Positions 17,446-25,859 of a DNA stretch of 64,000 nt are shown here, piece after piece. Location: NCBI GenBank assembly GCA_018402485.1, contig JAGYIY010000003.1:124001-188000 (forward strand), written 5' to 3'. A model generated the notes under the pieces. It did not search any database, was not told where the DNA came from, and saw only the letters and a list, made by a program, of their open reading frames with translations. The position numbers and the translations under genes are program-made. Each line of letters opens with the position of its first letter. Within the stretch, counting starts at the first letter, position 1. This stretch comes from Roseivirga sp. (GTDB lineage: Bacteria; Bacteroidota; Bacteroidia; Cytophagales; Cyclobacteriaceae).

Positions 17446-18192
17446 ATGCTTTCTAAACGTAAATCAAAGTACTTCAAATCTCTTCAATTAAAAAAATTTA
17501 GGCAGTCAGAAAGACTTTTTTTAGTTGAAGGAGAAAAAGGCGTTCTAGAAGTTATGGCTTCAGATTTTAATATACATACGCTTTTATGTACTGATGTTTT
17601 TTTTGAAAGGTATGCAAAAAGCATTGAGAAGGTACCACTTCATGAATGTATTTTGGTAAAACAGGTAGATTTGAGTGCTGTGGGTAGTTATCAAACCAAT
17701 GATTCAGCATTGGCTATTGTGCATATGCCCAAGGAAGACATAACTCCATTTTCTAGTGGCTTGGTTCTTGCCCTTGAAGACATTAGCGACCCTGGTAATT
17801 TGGGGACAATTTTGCGCGTAGCAGATTGGTATGGGGTGTCGCAAGTTTATTGCAGCCATAACACCACGGATCTATATGCTCCAAAGGTTATTCAAGCTTC
17901 TATGGGCTCTTTTACTCGAGTAAGAGTAAATTACATTGATTTAGGGTCTTGGCTAAAGCAAACGGAACTCCCTGTGTATGGAGCGGTACTGGATGGGGAA
18001 AGTGTCTATGGGGAAAATTTACCAAAAAATGCGGTACTATTAATGGGGAGTGAATCGCATGGCATTTCTGAACAATTGCTACCCTATGTTCAGCATAAGA
18101 TATCGATACCCAGGGTTGGTGGAGCCGAATCTTTGAATGTTTCTGTGGCAACAGCAGTCTTGATAGATCACTTTGCAAGTGCAAGGGCTTAA
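17446..18192 (+). CDS. TrmH/SpoU-family RNA 2'-O-methyltransferase
   Basis: SPOUT-class methyltransferase of 248 residues that methylates ribose 2'-OH in rRNA or tRNA using S-adenosylmethionine. The N-terminal RNA-binding domain (about 1-95, rich in Lys/Arg) precedes the knotted catalytic domain with its three motifs: ISDPGNLGTILRVADW (about 112-127), LLMGSESHGIS, and IPRVGGAESLNVSVATAVL with the conserved Ser-Leu-Asn-Val-Ser. It resembles RlmB-like 23S enzymes, but the target nucleotide cannot be assigned. Divergent from TamL, a pairing I recall as common in Cytophagales. Stop codons overlap the convergent transporter gene in a shared TTAA. Confidence 0.92.
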   Translation: MLSKRKSKYFKSLQLKKFRQSERLFLVEGEKGVLEVMASDFNIHTLLCTDVFFERYAKSIEKVPLHECILVKQVDLSAVGSYQTNDSALAIVHMPKEDITPFSSGLVLALEDISDPGNLGTILRVADWYGVSQVYCSHNTTDLYAPKVIQASMGSFTRVRVNYIDLGSWLKQTELPVYGAVLDGESVYGENLPKNAVLLMGSESHGISEQLLPYVQHKISIPRVGGAESLNVSVATAVLIDHFASARA

Positions 18193-18971
18193 TGGGCTGC
18201 TGCTGATTTTGTCATTTGATCAGATAGCTCCTTACCCAAATAGTTGTCTATGAGCCAATGAGCCACATACAGGAGTGGTGTGAGCCCAATGGCAATCAAA
18301 AATTTGTAGATGTAGTTTGTTAGGCCAACGGCAGCTACTTGCTCCAAACTCCAGGGGCCTAAGATGTAAAAGGCGACAATGAGCACCACAAAGCTGTCAA
18401 TCAACTGTGAAACCAAGGTAGAGCCAGTAGCACGCAACCAAATATTACCTTTCCCTGTAATTTTTCTTAAGCGTTGAAAAACGATCACATCAACCAATTG
18501 GCCAATGAGAAAAGCGACCAAAGAGGCAAAAATAATATTGAGTCCTTGGGTAAGTACTCGCTGAAAAGCATAATTGATGTCGAAGACTTCTCCATGTTGA
18601 CCTTCCGCATTCACTTCTAACCAAAAATCTGCTGGAGCCAATTTCATGGCCAAGTAAAGCACAAAAAAAGCGTACGCAATTAAACCCACAGTAATAAAGG
18701 TGATTTTGCGTACACCTCTTTTTCCAAAATATTCATTGATGATATCGGTAGTAATGAAAACAACAGGCCAAAGCACCACACCGGCCGTAAGGTTGAATTG
18801 CAAAACATTGTTACCCATTAACGGAATATCGAAAGGGGTAAAACCCAAAGATTTTTCTACTGAAAATATTTTACCTCCTATGATTTCGGCAACCAATGCA
18901 TTGGTAATAAATATACCACTAAGAATGATGAACAAGTTGTTCTCCTTATTTTTCAGTATACCTTCAGACAT
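18189..18971 (-). CDS. yhhQ: Queuosine-precursor transporter (YhhQ/QPTR family)
   Basis: Inner-membrane protein of 260 residues of the vitamin-uptake-transporter family that imports preQ0/preQ1 for tRNA queuosine synthesis. About six or seven hydrophobic segments are visible. Family features include ITTDIINEYFGKRGVRK, FASLVAFLIGQLVDV and the GSTLVSQLIDSFVV stretch. Last gene of the operon purC - STAS - rnz - yhhQ, beginning 3 bases after the rnz stop. The link with tRNA maturation through rnz is suggestive, although purC and the STAS protein do not share that theme. Confident on family, moderate on exact substrate. Confidence 0.9.
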   Translation of the reverse strand: MSEGILKNKENNLFIILSGIFITNALVAEIIGGKIFSVEKSLGFTPFDIPLMGNNVLQFNLTAGVVLWPVVFITTDIINEYFGKRGVRKITFITVGLIAYAFFVLYLAMKLAPADFWLEVNAEGQHGEVFDINYAFQRVLTQGLNIIFASLVAFLIGQLVDVIVFQRLRKITGKGNIWLRATGSTLVSQLIDSFVVLIVAFYILGPWSLEQVAAVGLTNYIYKFLIAIGLTPLLYVAHWLIDNYLGKELSDQMTKSAAAH

Positions 18972-18974
18972 TGT

Positions 18975-19892
18975 TCAATCATCCAAAATATAAGATTTAC
19001 CTTCAATGGCAGCATGGCTGTTTTTGAAAATCGTTCTAGCCTCCTCTTGAAGAGGTAATATGTCTTTATAACGGACAGAGAAGTGTCCTAAAAGAAGTTT
19101 CCCCACCTCTGCTTTTACAGCGATGCGTGCGGCTTCCATGGCAGTGCTATGAAAGGTTGTAGAAGCCCTATCTAAATGTTCTTCTAAAAATGTAGCTTCA
19201 TGGTAGAGCATGTCACATCCTTTGATTAGCGGAACAATAGATTCATCATAGCGTGTATCTGAACAGTAAGCATAACTGTAAGATTTGCGTGGAGGTTTGG
19301 TAAGCTCTTGGTAGGTATATAAAACCTCACCTGACTCATTGGTGATATCTTGGCCTTTTTTCAATTGAATGATTTTGTTCACAGGCAGACCTTCGGGTAA
19401 TAGTTCTTTAATGATTCTACGGTTTTTTACTTTTTCTTCGATCAGGAAGCCACTGCATGGAATGCGATGGGAAAGTGGAATGCTTTTGACTGTAATTTGT
19501 TCATCTTCATGAATTACCCGATGGGATTCCGTATCTACCTCATGAAATATGACTTCATAGTTAAAAGCTGTCTCTGAATATTTGAGCTGAACACGGATGA
19601 TTTCAGAAAGACCATAAGGCGCATAAAGGTGAAGTTCTTTCTTGCGTCCCATCAGGTGCATGGACGACAAAAGGCCAACTAGTCCGAGGTAATGGTCTCC
19701 ATGTAAATGACTAATAAAAATATGATCAATGCGCTGAGCTTTAATTTTATATCGCTTCATTTGGAGTTGTGTGCCCTCACCACAATCCACTAGATAATAG
19801 CGTCCTTCTACATTCACCAATTGTGCACTATGATGCCTGTGATGTGCTGGTGTTGCGGAATTTGAACCTAGTATGGTTACTTTAATGCCCAA
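18975..19892 (-). CDS. rnz: Ribonuclease Z
   Basis: Metallo-beta-lactamase-fold endonuclease of 305 residues that trims tRNA 3' trailers. The zinc ligands are clear: HLHGDH (His62, His64, Asp66, His67), a later CSDTRYDE aspartate and GHFSVRY histidine. The mid-protein exosite region (about 150-205) is the expected length for short-form RNase Z. The start codon appears to be TTG (19892), since the first residues MGIKVTILGS match the family and no ATG is in reach. It begins 7 bases after the STAS gene stop and runs into yhhQ. Confidence 0.95.
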   Translation of the reverse strand: MGIKVTILGSNSATPAHHRHHSAQLVNVEGRYYLVDCGEGTQLQMKRYKIKAQRIDHIFISHLHGDHYLGLVGLLSSMHLMGRKKELHLYAPYGLSEIIRVQLKYSETAFNYEVIFHEVDTESHRVIHEDEQITVKSIPLSHRIPCSGFLIEEKVKNRRIIKELLPEGLPVNKIIQLKKGQDITNESGEVLYTYQELTKPPRKSYSYAYCSDTRYDESIVPLIKGCDMLYHEATFLEEHLDRASTTFHSTAMEAARIAVKAEVGKLLLGHFSVRYKDILPLQEEARTIFKNSHAAIEGKSYILDD

Positions 19893-19899
19893 TGTTTAA

Positions 19900-20265
19900 T
19901 TACGGATGATCTTCTTCAGGACTATTGGCTAAAATGAGGTCGTGTGCGGCCTCATCACTTGCCAACACGGGAAGCACATTGTTCAGTTGCGATATTTTCA
20001 ACAATTTATCTACAAAAGGAGTGACTTCAGAAAGGAGGAACGCGCCACCATTTTCGGTGTAAATTCTATTGCCAGTTAATATGGCAGAAAGCCCGCTTGA
20101 GTCGGCATATTTTGTATTTGCCAGGTTGAGGATTAGGTTTTTACTCCCTTGAGATTGCAGCTTAATGAGCTCTGATTTTAATTCAGGTGATAAAGTACTA
20201 TCCAGTTTTTCTTCTTCTAGTGTGAGTAATGTGTAAAGTGCTTCTTGTTTGACTGAAAATTTCAT
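19900..20265 (-). CDS. STAS-domain protein (anti-sigma factor antagonist family)
   Basis: Single-domain STAS protein of 121 residues, like SpoIIAA/RsbV. The phosphorylation loop is YADSSGLSAIL (Asp55-Ser56-Ser57-Gly58), so the regulatory serine is present. Such proteins release a partner by binding an anti-sigma kinase. No kinase, phosphatase or sigma factor is in this operon, so the partner is elsewhere, or the protein has another switch role. In Bacteroidota, which mostly lack sigma-B modules, the role is uncertain. Located between purC (11 bases) and rnz (7 bases). Confidence 0.85.
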   Translation of the reverse strand: MKFSVKQEALYTLLTLEEEKLDSTLSPELKSELIKLQSQGSKNLILNLANTKYADSSGLSAILTGNRIYTENGGAFLLSEVTPFVDKLLKISQLNNVLPVLASDEAAHDLILANSPEEDHP

Positions 20266-20276
20266 AAATCTTTATT

Positions 20277-21215
20277 TTACGCAATAAACGTTTTTATATT
20301 CTTTTGGATGCGGTTGAGCGCATTTTTGTAATCGTTTTTTACAAATGTCTGTCCGGTTACTTTTTCATAAAGCTCAATATATCTTTCAGAAATAGAATTT
20401 ACAATCGCATCATCCATTATCGGTATACTTTGTCCTTCTTTACCCTGAAAACCTTCAGAAATGAGCCATTGTCTGACAAACTCTTTGGAAAGTTGTTTTT
20501 GCGTTTGGTTGTTGTTCTGACGTTCCGCGTAACCTTCTGCATAAAAATAACGAGAGGAGTCTGGGGTATGGATTTCGTCAATGACCACAATTTGATCACC
20601 AAACCGACCAAATTCGTATTTGGTATCCACCAAAATTAAACCCTGGTCGGCAGCCATGGCAGTTCCTCGTTCGAATAGCTGATGTGTATACTGCTCCAAA
20701 AGCAGATAATCCTTCTCAGCCACAATGCCTTGTGCCAGGATATCAGCTTTAGAGATATCTTCATCATGCCCTTCTTTTGCCTTTGTAGTTGGGGTGATGA
20801 TGGGATGGGGCAGTTTGTCATTTTCTTTTAGTCCTTCAGGTAAGGTTTCGCCACATAAAACCCTTTTCCCTGCTTGATATTCCCTCCAAGCATGACCTGC
20901 TAAATAGCCGCGTATGACCATTTCAACTGCAAAAGGCTCACACTTTTTACCTAAGGTAACGTTCGGGTCGGGCATGGTAATGACCCAGTTGGGCAGAATA
21001 TCTTCAGTAGCCTTTAGAAAGTTGAAAGCCATTTGGTTAAGTACTTGCCCTTTGTAAGGTATTGCCCTAGGTAAAACCACATCGAAAGCTGAAATTCTAT
21101 CCGTCGCAACCATGGCCAATTGGTTTTTGAAAAAGTAGATATCGCGGACCTTCCCACGGTAAAAATTTTCCTGATGCGGAAAGTGAAAATCTGTTTTATG
21201 AATGGCTTCAATCAT
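20277..21215 (-). CDS. purC: Phosphoribosylaminoimidazole-succinocarboxamide synthase
   Basis: SAICAR synthetase of 312 residues, which joins aspartate to CAIR with ATP in purine biosynthesis. Typical elements are [11 protein letters not shown] (nucleotide loop), [39 protein letters not shown] and LVDTKYEFG. The length matches the longer form found in Bacteroidota and yeast, as opposed to the roughly 237-residue E. coli form. First gene of a four-gene operon. The sequence TAATTTTA lies four bases before the ATG (7 of 8 matches to the -7 consensus), which would again give a leaderless mRNA. No other purine gene is in the window. Confidence 0.96.
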   Translation of the reverse strand: MIEAIHKTDFHFPHQENFYRGKVRDIYFFKNQLAMVATDRISAFDVVLPRAIPYKGQVLNQMAFNFLKATEDILPNWVITMPDPNVTLGKKCEPFAVEMVIRGYLAGHAWREYQAGKRVLCGETLPEGLKENDKLPHPIITPTTKAKEGHDEDISKADILAQGIVAEKDYLLLEQYTHQLFERGTAMAADQGLILVDTKYEFGRFGDQIVVIDEIHTPDSSRYFYAEGYAERQNNNQTQKQLSKEFVRQWLISEGFQGKEGQSIPIMDDAIVNSISERYIELYEKVTGQTFVKNDYKNALNRIQKNIKTFIA

Positions 21216-21253
21216 GGTGTAAAATTAGATAAAAAAAAGGATACCATTGATAC

Positions 21254-22573
21254 TTAATCGTTATCTGATGAGCTCATTAACCGACCTCTGTCGTAGGTTT
21301 CGGTTTTGATCACTTCGGCAGATTCATTGTAGTAAGTCCACTTTCCTTGACGGTTGTTCATCATAAAATTTCCTCTGATTTTGATCTGTCCAACTTTATA
21401 GTATTCATAAAATACTCCAGTTTTGTTTCCATTTAAATAGGTAATGACCTGATACAGTTTTCCATCCTCGTGATAGATATTTTCTTTACCACTATATCTG
21501 TTGTATTGAAATGGCCTTTCTCGTAATAAAATGCCTTGCTCAGAATACATTTTAGCATAACCATTGATTGCTCCATCTTCGTATGGAACGGATTCTGCCA
21601 ATTCACCATTTTGATGAAACGACTTCCACAATCCAACTTTCTTTCCATTCTTATAAAATTCCTCTTGCTTGACATGCCCGTCTTCGTAATAATCTCTAAT
21701 GACAGCGTCCTTTGTTACTTTGGTATAATCCTCCAGACGTTGCAGTTTGCCACTTGGGTAGTATGTGTAGTTTTTACCTATTTTAGCCCCTCTTTGATAA
21801 GTTTCTACTTGCTTTTTAATTCCATCTGCATAATAGGTTAACCGAGGACCATCATTGATGCCATCAATATAATTACCTTTTTCAATTAGCTCGCCTGACC
21901 GGTGATGGAGTGTGTAGCTCCCATTTTTGTATCCTTTTTGATAGGTGTAGACCCACTCTTTTTTACCATTTGTGTGATAGGTAGTGTACTGGCCTTCAAT
22001 GACTCCATTTTGATAATTGAAAGAGGAAGAAAGATGGCCATTTTCATAATAGGTTGTTGCGGGGCCGTGTTGTTGGCCTTGTTGGTAGTTGAAAACCTGT
22101 TGCTTTTTTCCGTTAGGAAAATAAGTAATGGCCTCACCGTTCGGTTTTCCAGAAATAAACTGAGTTTCTTTTTTGATCCTTCCATCCGGATAGAAAGATT
22201 GGATGAGGCCTTCTAATTCACCCTCGAAGTAAGTCCCTTTTTGAATGGGAAGGCCATCTTTTGATAATACTTCAAATGGGCCTGTTTTTTTTCCTTTTTG
22301 ATATGTGGTTTTAGAAAGTACTTGTCTAGATTCGTAATACTCTGTAAAAAGTCCATCTGGTTTTCCATCTTTAAAAGTCCCTTTCATGGCGATTGTTCCT
22401 TCTCTAAAATACTTTGTGTAAGCACCATCTATGAGAGAGGAATCACCTTTTAGAATCTTGTATTTCTCTTTTACTTCCTTGAAATCGGGTGGGTAATAGG
22501 TAGTAATATCTTGCTGAGCCAAACTTACGCTTATGCCAATAAAGAAGATTAAAAGGGGTATGAATTTTTTCAT
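21254..22573 (-). CDS. Secreted YwqK/MORN-type repeat protein
   Basis: Exported protein of 439 residues, with a signal peptide (about 1-19, ending SLAQ). The rest is about 16-17 tandem repeats of roughly 23 residues, with the pattern Y-x-NG-x-hydrophobic-x4-Y-x-x-G-x-x-x-G, e.g. YYENGHLSSSFNYQNGVIEG. This is the MORN-like motif annotated as YwqK-family antitoxin repeats, although no toxin is adjacent. It likely forms an elongated beta-solenoid-like rod in the periplasm or on the surface. Function is not known. Its ATG directly follows the T-tract of the terminator downstream of the thiolase gene, which is unusual (see findings). Confidence 0.85.
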   Translation of the reverse strand: MKKFIPLLIFFIGISVSLAQQDITTYYPPDFKEVKEKYKILKGDSSLIDGAYTKYFREGTIAMKGTFKDGKPDGLFTEYYESRQVLSKTTYQKGKKTGPFEVLSKDGLPIQKGTYFEGELEGLIQSFYPDGRIKKETQFISGKPNGEAITYFPNGKKQQVFNYQQGQQHGPATTYYENGHLSSSFNYQNGVIEGQYTTYHTNGKKEWVYTYQKGYKNGSYTLHHRSGELIEKGNYIDGINDGPRLTYYADGIKKQVETYQRGAKIGKNYTYYPSGKLQRLEDYTKVTKDAVIRDYYEDGHVKQEEFYKNGKKVGLWKSFHQNGELAESVPYEDGAINGYAKMYSEQGILLRERPFQYNRYSGKENIYHEDGKLYQVITYLNGNKTGVFYEYYKVGQIKIRGNFMMNNRQGKWTYYNESAEVIKTETYDRGRLMSSSDND

Positions 22574-22605
22574 AAAAAAGGCCTTCCGTAAAAATACGGA
22601 AGGCT
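22574..22605 (-). terminator. Terminator after the thiolase gene, abutting the next start codon
   Basis: On the minus strand GCCTTCCGTA (22603-22594) pairs with TACGGAAGGC (22590-22581) around a 3-base TTT loop. The stem is followed by C and six T (22579-22574), then ATG of the MORN-type gene at 22573. Strong intrinsic terminator form. Confidence 0.85.
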
Positions 22606-22626
22606 TTATAAGTTATTGTGTTCAAA

Positions 22627-23805
22627 TTAAATATTTTCTATCACAAGTGCAGAGGCACCGCCACCACCGTTGCAGATGCCAGCTACGCCTATTGTACCTT
22701 TATTTTGTGCTAATACATTGTATAGTGTGGTAACAATACGATTACCGGAGGCACCTAAAGGGTGCCCTAAGGCCACAGCACCACCATTTACATTGACAAT
22801 TGTCGGGTCTAGGCCTAAAATCTGGTTGTTGGCTAGGGCCACTACAGAGAATGCTTCATTGATTTCGTAGAAATCTACTTCTTCCTTTTTTATTCCTGCC
22901 ATAGCCATGGCTTTTGGAATCGCTTTTGCAGGCGCAGTGGTAAACCATAAGGGGTCTTGAGCGGCATCTGCAAAACCACGGATTTTGGCCAAAGGCTTTA
23001 CTCCTAGTGCTTCCGCTTTTTCTTTGCTCATTAAAATTATGGCAGAAGCACCATCGTTGATGGTAGATGCATTGGCAGCTGTAACCGTTCCTTCTTTGCT
23101 GAATACAGGTCGAAGGTTCGGAATTTTATCAAACATTACATTGGTGAATTCTTCATCTTCATCCATTACGATGGGGTCTCCCTTTCGTTGGGGTATGGAG
23201 ACCGGGATAATTTCATTTTTGAATTTTCCTGCTTCAGTAGCGGAAGCTACTCTTTTGTAAGATTGAATGGCATACTCATCCTGTGCCTCCCTAGAAATGT
23301 TCATTTCTTTAGCAGTATGGTCTCCACAATTTCCCATGGGGAATTGATTGTAAACTTCCCACAAACCATCCTTTAACAAACCATCGAGTAATTCACCATT
23401 GCCATAAGTATAACCATAGCGTGCTTTTGGTATGTAGTAGGGGATGTTGGACATGCTTTCCATTCCTCCGGCCACCACAACGTCTTGAGCACCGACCATG
23501 ATAGATTGAGCACCGAGCATAATGGTTTTCATTCCTGAGGCACAAACTTTATTGATTGTCGTACACGGTACTTCATGACTTATTCCTGCACCCAAGGCTG
23601 CTTGTCTGGCAGGGGCTTGTCCCAAACCCGCTGAAACTACATTACCCATGAGTACCTCTTGTATTTCTGAGGAATCAACTCCACTTTTTTCAAGTGCACC
23701 TTTGATGGCAAATGAACCTAATTCTACGGCAGTAAAGCCTGCCAGCTTGCCTCCAAATCTACCGATTGGGGTGCGTGCGGCAGCAACAATATATACTTCT
23801 TTCAT
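22627..23805 (-). CDS. Acetyl-CoA C-acyltransferase (thiolase)
   Basis: Thiolase of 392 residues, catalysing acetoacetyl-CoA formation or cleavage (EC 2.3.1.9/2.3.1.16). The nucleophile is Cys88 in INKVCASGMK, the general-base His lies in VALGHPLGASG (about 348), and the second Cys is Cys378 in GICNGGGGAS. Length fits biosynthetic or degradative acetyl-CoA acetyltransferases (AtoB/PhaA). It stands alone with its own -7 element and terminator, so the pathway (ketone bodies, fatty acid oxidation, amino acid breakdown) is not fixed by context. Confidence 0.95.
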   Translation of the reverse strand: MKEVYIVAAARTPIGRFGGKLAGFTAVELGSFAIKGALEKSGVDSSEIQEVLMGNVVSAGLGQAPARQAALGAGISHEVPCTTINKVCASGMKTIMLGAQSIMVGAQDVVVAGGMESMSNIPYYIPKARYGYTYGNGELLDGLLKDGLWEVYNQFPMGNCGDHTAKEMNISREAQDEYAIQSYKRVASATEAGKFKNEIIPVSIPQRKGDPIVMDEDEEFTNVMFDKIPNLRPVFSKEGTVTAANASTINDGASAIILMSKEKAEALGVKPLAKIRGFADAAQDPLWFTTAPAKAIPKAMAMAGIKKEEVDFYEINEAFSVVALANNQILGLDPTIVNVNGGAVALGHPLGASGNRIVTTLYNVLAQNKGTIGVAGICNGGGGASALVIENI

Positions 23806-23838
23806 AACTTGTTTTTTGATTTACCTAACGACTGTTAG

Positions 23839-23846
23839 CAAAGTTA
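23839..23846 (-). promoter_or_regulatory. Putative -7 element for the thiolase gene
   Basis: TAACTTTG on the minus strand matches TAnnTTTG. It predicts a transcript start near 23834 and a leader of about 29 bases. Confidence 0.5.
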
Positions 23847-23917
23847 AGGAATGTAACCTGAACCACATAACCCACGAAGGAAATGAGTGCGTTGGGTAAC
23901 TGATCAAACCCTTTTGT

Positions 23918-24880
23918 CTACCAATCCTTTTCGGAAGTTTTTTGAGGTTTAGAGGCCTTCCTTTTCATTTGCTGGATGTATTGTACTTCTTGGTTTTTCA
24001 TGGCTTCTAAAATCATTTTTGCTTTTTCCAGAGGGATGTTCATCTCTTTGAGTTTTTCTTTCAGCTTTTCGAGTGGATCCTCTTCTTGCTCGCCCTGTTC
24101 CTGCTCGTTTTGTTCCTGTTCTTGCTGTTCTCCATCTTTGTCCTCCTTTTTCTCTCCATCTTCTTGCTTCTCTTCCTGCTGCTGTTCTTTCTCTTGTTGT
24201 TTTTGATCCTGCTGGTCTTTTTGATCCTGTTCTTGCTGCTCCTGATCCTTTTTATCTTGCTCTTGCTGTTCTTCGTTTTGATCCTTATCGTCTTTATTTT
24301 GATCGTCCTGTTCTTGTTCTTCTTGTTGTTTCAGGTATTTTTTCAAGAGCTCATAATTGTATCTGGCATTTTCGTTGGTATTATTTTTAATCAAGGCTTG
24401 TTTGAATTGGGAAAGGGCTGTCTCTAGAAAAATTTTCCGCTCTTTTTGGGATTGTTCTCCTTTTTTGACCGAGATAATGCCCAACTGATTGTAAGCATTC
24501 GATGCTAAATGTTTTTTTGAGGCTTCTGTGAGCTGCGTGTACTTGTCAATGGCAATATTGGCGTATTGAAAGTCCACATCTTCTCCCTGCATGGCAGAAC
24601 TGTCTAATGTTTCTGAAGTGGAAGAGAGTTGGTCGAGTTTACCAAAGTCTCCATCGCCATAACCCACCATATAGGCGGCATTGGCCAGGTTCATTTGAGC
24701 TACATCATCGTCAACCTGTAAGCTGTCGATCAATTGGAGATATGCTTTTATGGCTTGCTTATAATTTTCTGATTCATATGCCAGTTGGGCTTCTCTTTTA
24801 AGCTTATTGGCATTTGCAATCTTGGTAATAGGATCATTTGTACTTGCGAAAAGCATTATAAAAGCCATGAAGTATTTCAT
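23918..24880 (-). CDS. BatC-like TPR protein with long acidic/Gln tract
   Basis: Protein of 320 residues. It has a short N-terminal hydrophobic segment (about 1-15), TPR-type helical repeats (about 25-180), then about 90 residues made almost only of Gln, Glu, Asp and Lys (about 188-275), and a C-terminal helix (KLKEKLKEMNIPLEKAKMI). This architecture is that of BatC/BatE proteins from Bacteroidota aerotolerance operons. It is directly coupled to batB by an ATGA overlap. BatC is thought to act in the periplasm or at the membrane with the vWA proteins. The low-complexity tract makes homology scores there unreliable. Confidence 0.82.
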   Translation of the reverse strand: MKYFMAFIMLFASTNDPITKIANANKLKREAQLAYESENYKQAIKAYLQLIDSLQVDDDVAQMNLANAAYMVGYGDGDFGKLDQLSSTSETLDSSAMQGEDVDFQYANIAIDKYTQLTEASKKHLASNAYNQLGIISVKKGEQSQKERKIFLETALSQFKQALIKNNTNENARYNYELLKKYLKQQEEQEQDDQNKDDKDQNEEQQEQDKKDQEQQEQDQKDQQDQKQQEKEQQQEEKQEDGEKKEDKDGEQQEQEQNEQEQGEQEEDPLEKLKEKLKEMNIPLEKAKMILEAMKNQEVQYIQQMKRKASKPQKTSEKDW

Positions 24881-25845
24881 ATCCTTAATGTTTTACGTTT
24901 AACCAATGCATCTATCACTAACAAACTAATGGCTGCCAAAACAAAATAATAAAATTTATTGGCCGAGGCATCTATCATCCGTGCATCTCTCACTTCGCCC
25001 TCTACTTCATTAATGGCTCGTATCAATCTGGCCACATCGTTTTGGCCCTCATTGATTTCAAAATACTCACCACCTGTGTCTGATGCTAGTTGTTTTAACG
25101 ACCCAGAATTCAAAGACGTTACAATTTCATTGCCTTGTTTATCAATTTTAAAGCCTCTGCGATCTTTTATTTTTGAACCTCGCTCTGTACCGACACCTAA
25201 TGCAAAAAGCTGAACACCACTATCAACGATGGCTTTAGCTGCCTGATTGGTCTCTTCACCAAAATCCTCACCGTCACTAATGAATAACACAATTTTTGCT
25301 TTTTGTTGGCTAATCGTAGTTTGTTCTGCATTGAGCTTTTCTAGTGCCATGGTAAGGGGAGGTCCAAAATCTGTTCCCCCCGAAGGGACAAGCTCTGTGT
25401 TCAGTGTATTGATGTAAAGATTGAGTGTGCCTTGATCGTAAGTGAGCGGACATTGCACAAAGGCTTCAGAACCAAAAATAATAAGGCCAATTTTATCTGA
25501 GTTGAAGGCCTCTACAATGCGTTTGAGTTCAAATTTTATTTTTTCTAGGCGCGTAGGTTGAATGTCGAAGGCATTCATGGAATTCGAAAGGTCTACGGCC
25601 ATAAAAATATCCTTCCCTTTAGACTTTACTTCCTTGGTAGTTTTCCCGAAAGAAGGTCCCAATAAAGCGACTATCAATAGAGTAAAGGCCAACGAGCGGA
25701 TTAAAACTTTGAAGAGCAGTGGCTTAAACGTGGTATTCAGTCTACGCGCTACTTTTAGCATACGAAAAATGTATAGGCCGTAGGAGAGGAGGAAAAGACC
25801 TATAAAGGCCCATTCAGTATTACCTAAGGATGAAAACCATGTCAT
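24877..25845 (-). CDS. BatB-like vWA-domain membrane protein
   Basis: Inner-membrane protein of 322 residues with two N-terminal membrane helices (about 12-28 and 48-65), a von Willebrand factor A domain (about 79-270) and a C-terminal membrane helix (about 295-312). The metal-ion site DLSNS (Asp85, Ser87, Ser89) and a later threonine region (GGTDFGPP) are intact. This layout is that of BatA/BatB of the Bat aerotolerance system. The ATG at 25845 is preferred. The frame also allows a TTG three codons earlier, but that TTG falls inside the -7 element. Followed by batC in the same operon, about 28 kb from batA. Confidence 0.87.
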   Translation of the reverse strand: MTWFSSLGNTEWAFIGLFLLSYGLYIFRMLKVARRLNTTFKPLLFKVLIRSLAFTLLIVALLGPSFGKTTKEVKSKGKDIFMAVDLSNSMNAFDIQPTRLEKIKFELKRIVEAFNSDKIGLIIFGSEAFVQCPLTYDQGTLNLYINTLNTELVPSGGTDFGPPLTMALEKLNAEQTTISQQKAKIVLFISDGEDFGEETNQAAKAIVDSGVQLFALGVGTERGSKIKDRRGFKIDKQGNEIVTSLNSGSLKQLASDTGGEYFEINEGQNDVARLIRAINEVEGEVRDARMIDASANKFYYFVLAAISLLVIDALVKRKTLRI

Positions 25846-25851
25846 AGCTTG

Positions 25852-25859
25852 CAAAGATA
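25852..25859 (-). promoter_or_regulatory. Putative -7 element just before batB
   Basis: TATCTTTG on the minus strand, exact TAnnTTTG, ends 6 bases before the batB ATG. It predicts a transcript start one or two bases upstream of the start codon, so the mRNA would be leaderless or nearly so. Confidence 0.5.

Noticed and set aside
21254-22573. Calling the repeat protein an antitoxin
   Set aside because: The repeat resembles YwqK annotations, but it is exported and no toxin gene is adjacent, so the antitoxin label has no support here.
24086-24427. A plus-strand frame rich in Leu and Phe opposite the BatC-like gene
   Set aside because: It is the antisense of the Gln/Glu repeat tract, whose CAG/GAA codons read as Leu and Phe/Ser codons on the other strand.
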